The notes beneath the pieces were generated by a model. It was not told the DNA's origin and searched no databases. It saw nothing but the letters and a program-made list of their open reading frames with translations. Both the position numbers and the translations under genes were made by a program. This document shows positions 57,261 through 64,000 of a stretch of DNA of 64,000 nt, one piece after another; position 1 is the stretch's first letter, and the number at the start of each line of letters is the position of its first letter. The stretch is taken from NCBI GenBank assembly GCA_018340805.1, contig JACMZG010001908.1, forward strand, positions 48,691,703 to 48,755,702, given 5' to 3'. This stretch comes from Microvelia longipes. Taxonomy: Eukaryota; Arthropoda; Insecta; Hemiptera; Veliidae.

Positions 57261-57340
57261 TAATAAGGACTAAATAAAAGAAATGTGTAACTACATAACT
57301 TATACCCTTTGATACTACAGAGTTTTGCAAAAGATGAATA

Positions 57341-58669
57341 GTTGACGCCAGTGGCTAGCCAGGATTTAATTTCGGGAGGGCTGAATGTAAAAATTGTATA
57401 ATATATATATATATATATAAATATATATAAATAATATATATAATATATATTATAATATAATATATATATATATATATAGCCAGGTGTTCATATAAAGTGT
57501 CCACCAGAAAGGAGGTGATAGTACTCCTCAAAAGGAACAAAAAATGTCCCTATAATATAAACCCCGATCTCCAACCGTTTCCCACAAGGTCAAATTAATA
57601 TTTCAAAAAATATTTGACCTCAATCATAAAATTGTTAATAGGGATTAACCATTCAAGCTAGAAAGGCGAAATTGGTATCATTAGAAAGCTGAGTAAATTT
57701 CCTAAAGACAAACTACTAACCATGTCAAATATTTGGAACTACGCCCAAAATTTGCATGAAACATGATTTTTTTTAAAAAATTAATTTTATGGAATTTTTG
57801 TAGTAGGGCATTAGAGAAAGTAAGAGATGAGCAAAAAATTCAGCCAAGAACGGAAAAAACTTCTCTTATGATTGCCCTTTAAGAAAAAAAAATAATTTTA
57901 TACATTCAATAGTCAAAATTTTAAGCCATTCTTCCTAGAAGTTGCAAAAACTGATATTTTGGCATTTTTGCATATGTCTACAATGTTTAATTACATGGTA
58001 CATAAAATAATTAAAATCTCTAAAGGGGAAAAGAGTGGTTTTAGAAGAAAAATGTGTAAGAAAAAATAGGTTTATTTTACCTTCTAGAGTCTAAAAATCG
58101 TATTATTAAATTATTTTCGAAAATAAAATATTTATTAAAATAACACATTATTTTCACTTTTATACGACAAAAAATGATCAGTTTTTGCAACTTCTAGCAA
58201 CAATAGCTTACATTTTGACTATTGAATGTATGAAAATATTTACATTTTCTTAAAGGACAGTCATAAGAGAAGTTTTTTCCGTTCTTGGCTGAACTTTTGC
58301 TCATCTCTTACTTCCTCTAATGCCCTACTACAAAATTCCATAAAATTCATTTTTTTTAAAAAAATCATGTTTCATGCAAATTTGGGCAGTAGTTCCAAAA
58401 TATTTGACATGGTTAGTAGTTTGTCCTTTAGGAAATTTACTCAGCTTTCTAATGATACCAATTTCGCCTTTCTAGCTTGAATGGTTAAACCCTATTAACA
58501 ATTTTATGATGTGAGGTCAAATATTTTTTGAAATATTAAATTTGACTTGTGGGAAAACGTTGGAGATCGGGGTTTATATTATAGGACATTTTTTGTTCCT
58601 TTTGAGGAGTACTATCACCTCCTTTTCTGGTGGACACTTTATATGAAACACCCATATATATATATATAT

Positions 58670-58706
<37 letters not shown>

Positions 58707-58926
58707 ATATTATATATAATATATATATATTATATATTATTTTTATATTTCAATTCAATGTATATTTTTTATATATTGATATTTATATTATAAGTTTATT
58801 TTAAAAATATATGTTATGTAATTTATTATTTTTTCACACATTTATTGCGGGTTTAGGTTATGTAAAAATTTCGGGGGGGGGCTGAAGTCCCCTCAGCCCC
58901 CCCCTGGCTACGCCACTGGTTGACGC
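57341..58926. mobile_element. hAT-like element with 8-bp duplication, containing a nested long hairpin
   Basis: The outer ends CAGTGGCTAGCCAGG (57349) and CCTGGCTACGCCACTG (ending 58918) are inverted repeats with the hAT-type CAG start. They are flanked by the exact 8-bp direct repeat GTTGACGC (57341-57348 and 58919-58926). Inside, between (TA)n tracts, arms of about 470 bp (57480-57950 and 58170-58652) are near-perfect reverse complements: GTTCATATAAAGTGTCCACC against GGTGGACACTTTATATGAAA. The inner hairpin is probably a second element inserted in TA. Neither has coding capacity. Confidence 0.8.
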
Positions 58927-59221
58927 AATATAAATTGTGCAGGAAATATAACATGCAAAATGCAATGCTACACATGGGCACTGTTGCATCATTTGACAAT
59001 TGTCATCATTGATGGCTCAACAAAATGTCATGTCCTACTCTGTTTGTGTCAACTATTGATGGTGAGAAAAAGCTCCGAGATACCCTTTACCCGAGTTTTT
59101 TATTAGCATAATTAAACTTTTATGGCATGGGAATCAATTAGAAGTTTTAAAACAATAGCAATTAATAATATACAATTATTATGTACAATAGAGTACGTCA
59201 GTAAAATTAATAACGTACACA

Positions 59222-59790
59222 AAAAATCGGGTACGGGGTACCCCGGAACTTTTCCTCATCATATCAGATTAGCTTCGCTAATCCTCCCTACTTCTGACTA
59301 GCTTCGCTCGTCCTTAGAATATGCAAATCGTTTAATTTATACTGCAAAACATCTTTGGATTCGCTCGTCCTCAGATAGTACATACATTAGATACATTCCT
59401 AGCGGTCACTTTTCCAGGCACTGACCACACTTAATGCTGCTTATCTTTTATCATCAAAAAAATCAAAATCACGTAGATACTTGTCGTATTAAAACGAAAC
59501 TTAGTGTACTTATTTATTACAAATAAGTACACACTTGTACCGAATTTCTACTCAATTAGATTATTTTCCGATTTTTTACGATTTTTGAAAAAAACATGCA
59601 CAAGTCATCAGATAAAAATTGAACTAATACTGATAATGAGATGAAACTTGGCACATATTTTAGTCTTATACATAGCTACGTGCCTGTCAAATCTAAATCC
59701 GATCGAAACATTTTTCCGTGATTCGTGATTTTTCGAAATTTTCGCTGAGTCATTATTGCGAGTAATGACGTCTTGACGGCCTTAACACAT
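59222..59790 (+). repeat. R1 repeat, left-end copy
   Basis: It starts AAAAATCGGGTACGGGGTAC, CCCGGAACTTTTCCTCATC and goes through CCAGGCACTGACCACACT, ATGAAACTTGGCACATAT and CTGAGTCATTATTGCG. The right end is missing. Confidence 0.8.
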
Positions 59791-59910
59791 AACAATTGTT
59801 TTTTGAAAATGTCAAAAAACCACAAAAAGTGGTTTGATCGAGCTGAAATTTTATACACGTGTACCAATGTGTAGGATTACCAACTACACGAAATTTAAAT
59901 CAATTTTTAC

Positions 59911-60230
59911 ACAGAGATATATACTAGAGAGGGCTTAGCCTATCACAATACATTGAAAGGTCTGAAAAATCTTTTTGCCGCTCTCAGGGGCTCAGTGTAA
60001 CCTCATTGCAACATCCTTTATGAGTGAGGTAAGGTTAAAATAAATCAATTTATTTCGGCTTCCCGCACATTGTTAGTGTTTTGATTTGCATTTTTAGCGT
60101 TCTACTATAAAATTTATTGTAATTTTGTACTAATTATTTGATTTTATTAATAAGCGAAGGTGTTCATGTTACTTTTTCGATGTTTCAAAATTTAACCTAA
60201 AGGGCCCCTCAAGTAATATATTTCTATGAA
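59911..60230 (-). mobile_element. R2, hAT-like MITE, minus copy
   Basis: It is collinear with the reverse of 20191-20500: CAGAGATATATACTAGAGAG, CACAATACATTGAAAGG, CAGTGTAACCTCATTGC, and the other end CAAGTAATATATTTCTATG. The ends have diverged. AATTTTTA / AATTTTCA at the flanks may be the duplicated target. Confidence 0.65.
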
Positions 60231-60529
60231 TTTTCATATCTTTTACTATAAATGGTTAACACATGTATGAAATTTAAAATTTATAACAGCGTTATTTCTG
60301 GTTTTATCAATTGACGTATATAAGATAATGCAAACAAAGCACGTAATTTGAGTAATATATTTGAAAATTCGCTCATATCGTAGCAGTATGCTACTTATAT
60401 AAACTAGTAATATGGACTACAACCACTTGGCCCCGAAGCAGCCAAAGGGAGGTGCGGGGGCCGTGTATTCGGTCTAGGTCGGGGGCAACCTAAACTCCAA
60501 AGATCTCTAGTTTTACTTTAAATAATTTA

Positions 60530-60945
60530 TACCGTAGGCATAAGGAAAAGTATTGTGTTTGCAAAAATAATCATCCGAAGCCGGTATTACGTCTAAATTA
60601 TCACTTTCAAGTGTTTTTAAGACCTCCTGAGGATTTTTTTACTAAGTTTCTGTCAATAAGTGAGTGTCCGTTATCACCGTAGCTCCCAATACCAGTATGA
60701 GTATGCTAGATAAATTAAAATTATTACAAAAATCAATATTTAGGTCTAACTGTGTTTTTCAGAAAAAAATATAAACGTTATTTATGACGTCATAAAAAGA
60801 AAAATATCAAATATTCATAAAACTTGGAAAAGGTTTGAAAGATTTGAAATTTGGCACAAGCATAAATGTGTCAATTGTATCTAAACATCAACATTAGTCC
60901 AATTTTTATCGAATAACCATTAGATATGCTGTTTTTTTTTAAATC
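60530..60945 (-). repeat. R1 repeat, partial copy
   Basis: ACCGTAGGCATAAGGAAAAG, TATTGTGTTTGCAAAAATAA, GTCCGTTATCACCGTAGCTC and TTGAAATTTGGCACAAGC follow R1 in minus orientation. Confidence 0.7.
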
Positions 60946-60951
60946 CATATA

Positions 60952-61237
60952 GACCAAGAGCCCAGGGGTGTTTTGTTGATAAAAAGTGTAATGGCTGGAA
61001 ACGGGTTTAATTTTTGGTAAATACCTTCCTGAACAAGGATCTGCAATTCTGCCGACTCGTATCGGATGAGTGTCCCAGGCAGAACCTTTGACCCCTAAAG
61101 TGCGTTCTGCCTGGGACACCCATCCGATACTAGTCGGCAGAATTGCAGATCCTTGTTCAGGAAGGTATTCACGAAAAATTGAGACCGGTTCCAGCCATTA
61201 CACTTTTTATTAACAAAACACCCCTGGGCTCTTGGTC
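60952..61237. mobile_element. Hairpin MITE, 286 bp, TA-flanked
   Basis: The left half is almost the exact reverse complement of the right half. The outer ends are GACCAAGAGCCCAGGGGTGT and ACACCCCTGGGCTCTTGGTC, flanked by TA (60950-60951 and 61238-61239). CTGCCTGGGACACCCATCCG on the right mirrors CGGATGAGTGTCCCAGGCAG on the left. The central loop is only about 20 bp. Confidence 0.85.
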
Positions 61238-61557
61238 TAATATAATTCATTTAGAATATTTGGTAAGGACAATATCAGCTTTGGTGAAATTAAAAGTTCC
61301 TATGTTTTTATTTAAAGTTGCCATTATTTTAGTAGAATCTTTAAACTAAAACAATTAACATTTTCAAAGACGGAAAACCATAACCGAAGACCTTTAGTAT
61401 ATAAACTTTTTTTTAATTTATTGGCACTATCTTAACAAATATAAAGAAAAGATAAATTGACAAAGCAAGTAAATATTCATGTCGGTCTTAAGTACGTTAA
61501 ACATAATCTATGAATATTTAACATATTTTAAGGCTTTAATGACAATCTTAATATTCT

Positions 61558-61700
61558 GCCAGGCATGGCTCAAGGATGGCTGAATACACTACTAGCCATG
61601 GCACAAGCGTGGGTGAATAATCTGCTAGGCATAGCTCAAACGTGGCTAAATACACTGCCAGGCATGGCACAATCGTGGCTGAATACACTGCCAGGCATAT
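61558..61700. repeat. 33-bp minisatellite, 4.3 units, open in both strands
   Basis: Units of the type CCAGGCATGGCACAATCGTG, GCTGAATACACTG recur at about 61559, 61592, 61625 and 61658, with a partial one at 61691. Because 33 is a multiple of three and units lack stops, the plus frame reads an 11-residue repeat (GMAQSWLNTLP) and the minus frame another (PCLAVYSATIV). I do not call either a gene. Confidence 0.85.
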
Positions 61701-61812
61701 GTAATCAAGCCTTATATCCTTATTCCATTTACATATTATGTGCCCCATGAAAATTTTACATTAAACATATAAACATCACTGTATTACATAAAGTTATGAA
61801 TGGTATAGGAAA

Positions 61813-62112
61813 ATCGGGTAGGGGTACAAGGGAACTTTTCCTAACGTTCTCAGGTTTGCTAGGCTCCCCACCACTTCGCATTTGCTTCGCTCGTCCTTAG
61901 ATTATAAAATTCACCTAATTTATACAGCAGTTTATTTATATTTAATTAGCCAACGGTCACTTGACCTGAGCGTGGTAAGGTCTGTATGGGTGACCGCTGA
62001 GGATGAATCGCATGTATTTACTATCTAAGGATCAGCGAAGCGAGTCCGAAGCAGGGAGGATGAGCGTAGCGAATTCGATGTGATGAGGAAAAGTTCCGAG
62101 GTACTTTTATTA
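61813..62112. repeat. R1 left ends in head-to-head inverted arrangement
   Basis: AAAATCGGGTAGGGGTAC and GGAACTTTTCCTAACG open the left side. The right side closes with GATGTGATGAGGAAAAGTTC, CGAGGTAC. The left-end sequence of R1 is therefore present twice in opposite orientation with about 200 bp between, including TGGGTGACCGCTGAGGATG on the right arm. Confidence 0.7.
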
Positions 62113-62410
62113 CAGTTTATTATAGATATTTATAATTGGTTAAGTAAAACATCGGATAAAAAAAAATGGTTTCCACTTAAAGGGTTCCAGTAACGGCGGT
62201 AAAACGCTTTTTGCAAATATACTATAAAAATAACCAACTTATGGTTCAGACCAATGGCTGATTGCCCAAATAAAATTTGTGCATTATTAGCAGACTCTGT
62301 TAAAGAGGTACCAGTGTCAAAGGAGCATCTTACTCCTCTTGGTGTTATTTTTTACAATTTTTTAAAAACGTAGACATTACATGTATTTATAAAAATTAAA
62401 GTAATGCTCA

Positions 62411-62890
62411 TAATAAGGCGCAGTCGAATATCCACGGCCTTCTAGAACGTTGGATCACCAACAAACTTTTTTTATTACTTTTTTTTCCAAATTTTCAGTA
62501 ATTAGCCGGATTTGTGATAAATGAAGCCTATTTCCGTAATCTTGCACGCTCTTTGGTTAATCTCAAAGAGTATTTTACATTCACTCAACGATTTATTTTT
62601 TAATCTAACTTGGTACATACATAACTACTGTTAGACGTCAATATTTTGTGTTATATTTTGACATGTCATATTTGTTAACATTGACGTCTAACAGTAGTTA
62701 TGTATGTACCAAGTTAGATTAAAAATAAATCGTTGAGAGATTAACCAAAAGAGCGTGCAGATTACGGAAATAGGCTTCATTTATCACAAATCCGGCTAAT
62801 TACTGAAAATATTGAAAAAAAAGTTATTAAAAAAGATTGTTGGTGATCCAACGTTCTAGAAGGCCGTGGATATTCGACCGCGCCTTATTA
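62411..62890. mobile_element. Hairpin MITE, 480 bp
   Basis: The ends TAATAAGGCGCAGTCGAATA and TATTCGACCGCGCCTTATTA are inverted repeats. Inner blocks TTGGATCACCAACAA / TTGTTGGTGATCCAA and ACATAACTACTGTTAGACGT / ACGTCTAACAGTAGTTATGT continue the pairing to a loop of about 45 bp near 62642-62685. The ends are compatible with TA target insertion. Confidence 0.85.
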
Positions 62891-63194
62891 GATGAAACTT
62901 TGTTGGTCTTACACATGACTACATGTTTGCTAAATTTTAAATCGATTAAAACATCATTCTTATTAATTCTTATTAAAAATCATTCTTGCCATGAGGGTTA
63001 AGGATTAAAAAGGATTACGTGACGAAGCTCGGATAGGCCTCTTAAAACTATCTGAAACGGATAATTAGATGTAATCCGGATCTGTAGTGCACACACAATA
63101 CATTTCCAAATACCATCGTTTTAAATAATGAAAAGTAAAAAATACTTAAAATAATTTGTTGTCAATTTTCAATTTCTATCAATCGGAGAAAGTT

Positions 63195-63672
63195 AAAACT
63201 TGGTACAAAAATCAATTTTTGTACCAACAAAAAACTACAAAAATGAGGTACATTTTTGTACGTCATTAACCCGCATTAATGACACAGCAAAAATTTCAGA
63301 AATATATGTGGATTAATTTGAGATGTGGCACGCATGTAGTCACATATAAGACCTATATATCTCTCAAGTTTCATCTCATAATCAGCATTAGTTTAATTTT
63401 TGTCAAATGACTTGTACACGTTTTTAAAAATTGGTAAAAAAATAATCCATGATTTTGGTTGGATCATAAAAGGTAAGCAGCATTGAGAGTGATCAGTGCA
63501 CGGATGGGTGACCGTTGAGAATGAAACGGATGTATTTACTATCTAAGGACGAGCGAAGCGTGTCCGAAGACGAGTTGCAGTATAAATTTGGTGAATTTTA
63601 TATTCTTAAGACGAGCGCGGCGAATCCGATGTGATGAGGAAAAGTTTCGAGGTACCCCGTACCCGATTTTAG
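63195..63672 (-). repeat. R1 repeat, left two thirds, minus copy
   Basis: It reads CGTCATTAACCCGCATTAAT, GGCACGCATGTAGTCACATA, GGATGGGTGACCGTTGAGAA and ends GGTACCCCGTACCCGATTTT, the reverse of the R1 left terminus. Confidence 0.8.
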
Positions 63673-64000
63673 GCGTTATGTTCCCCTAGTGAGATCCATC
63701 GCATGATGAAATTCCACCCAGCGGTGAGCTACAGGTAAATTAAAAGACAAACAGAAAGTAAGGAGTAAAGGGTAGTTGACCTCAACGTAATACAGAGAAA
63801 CAATTCTTTTAATTTCTGAAATTTAAAATTCAGTAAAACAAAATGACGTCATCACAGTACACTTTGGACTCCAAATCTTATCAATCACATATAATCTCAA
63901 GAACTGATAACATAACAAATAAGAACAAAACGTATTAATGAAGATGGAATTTTATCAATGATATACTGTTATTAGAAACAACTATCCTTACAGACAATTA
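63673..64000. other. Window end, no recognised gene
   Basis: No coding signal. The stretch 63680-63735 is less AT-rich and may be a repeat edge, but I see no second copy in the window. Confidence 0.5.

Noticed and set aside
58226..58480. 84-residue ORF
   Set aside because: It lies wholly in one arm of the inverted repeat at 57480-58652 and its mirror arm reads differently. There is no domain.

Overview
The window is nuclear DNA of an insect. The evidence is a 17-exon, intron-rich carnitine palmitoyltransferase 1 (CPT1) gene whose protein resembles insect CPT1, a Ty3/gypsy retrotransposon, tRNA-derived SINEs, and a strongly AT-rich background full of (TA)n tracts. A hemipteran-like genome is a guess from base composition and repeat load. 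I cannot name the species.

Layout. Bases 1-5286 hold the 3' part of a Ty3/gypsy LTR retrotransposon (end of gag, protease, reverse transcriptase/RNase H, integrase, probable 3' LTR). Several frameshifts break it, and it is visibly richer in G+C than the rest. Bases 5287-25088 contain no gene I can support. They hold (TA)n tracts, a foldback element with a hammerhead-like core at 7257-8166, small inverted-repeat elements, SINEs, a LINE fragment and many copies of one dispersed repeat, here called R1.

Bases 25089-56756 on the minus strand are the CPT1 gene. I rebuilt it exon by exon; all splice junctions have AG/GT consensus and compatible phases. The coding exons total 2322 nt, which is 773 residues plus a stop. 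It includes two exons too short to stand out as ORFs (exon 3 and the last exon), a 26-nt microexon carrying the catalytic histidine, and two neighbouring alternative versions of exon 11. The product is the outer mitochondrial membrane enzyme that makes long-chain acylcarnitines and controls entry of fatty acids into beta-oxidation. The introns carry R1 copies, LINE and SINE fragments, minisatellites and a PIF/Harbinger-like element with a remnant of its Myb/SANT-like gene.

Bases 56757-64000 lie upstream of the CPT1 start codon and hold 5'UTR, intron or promoter DNA that I cannot delimit. They contain a hAT-like element with an 8-bp target duplication enclosing a long hairpin, two further hairpin elements (60952-61237 and 62411-62890), a short minisatellite open in both strands, and more R1 copies.

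I did not find an obviously new multi-gene system. The most interesting observations are the CPT1 exon-11 pair, the hammerhead-like foldback, the density and end structure of R1, and the concentration of long hairpin elements around the 5' side of CPT1.
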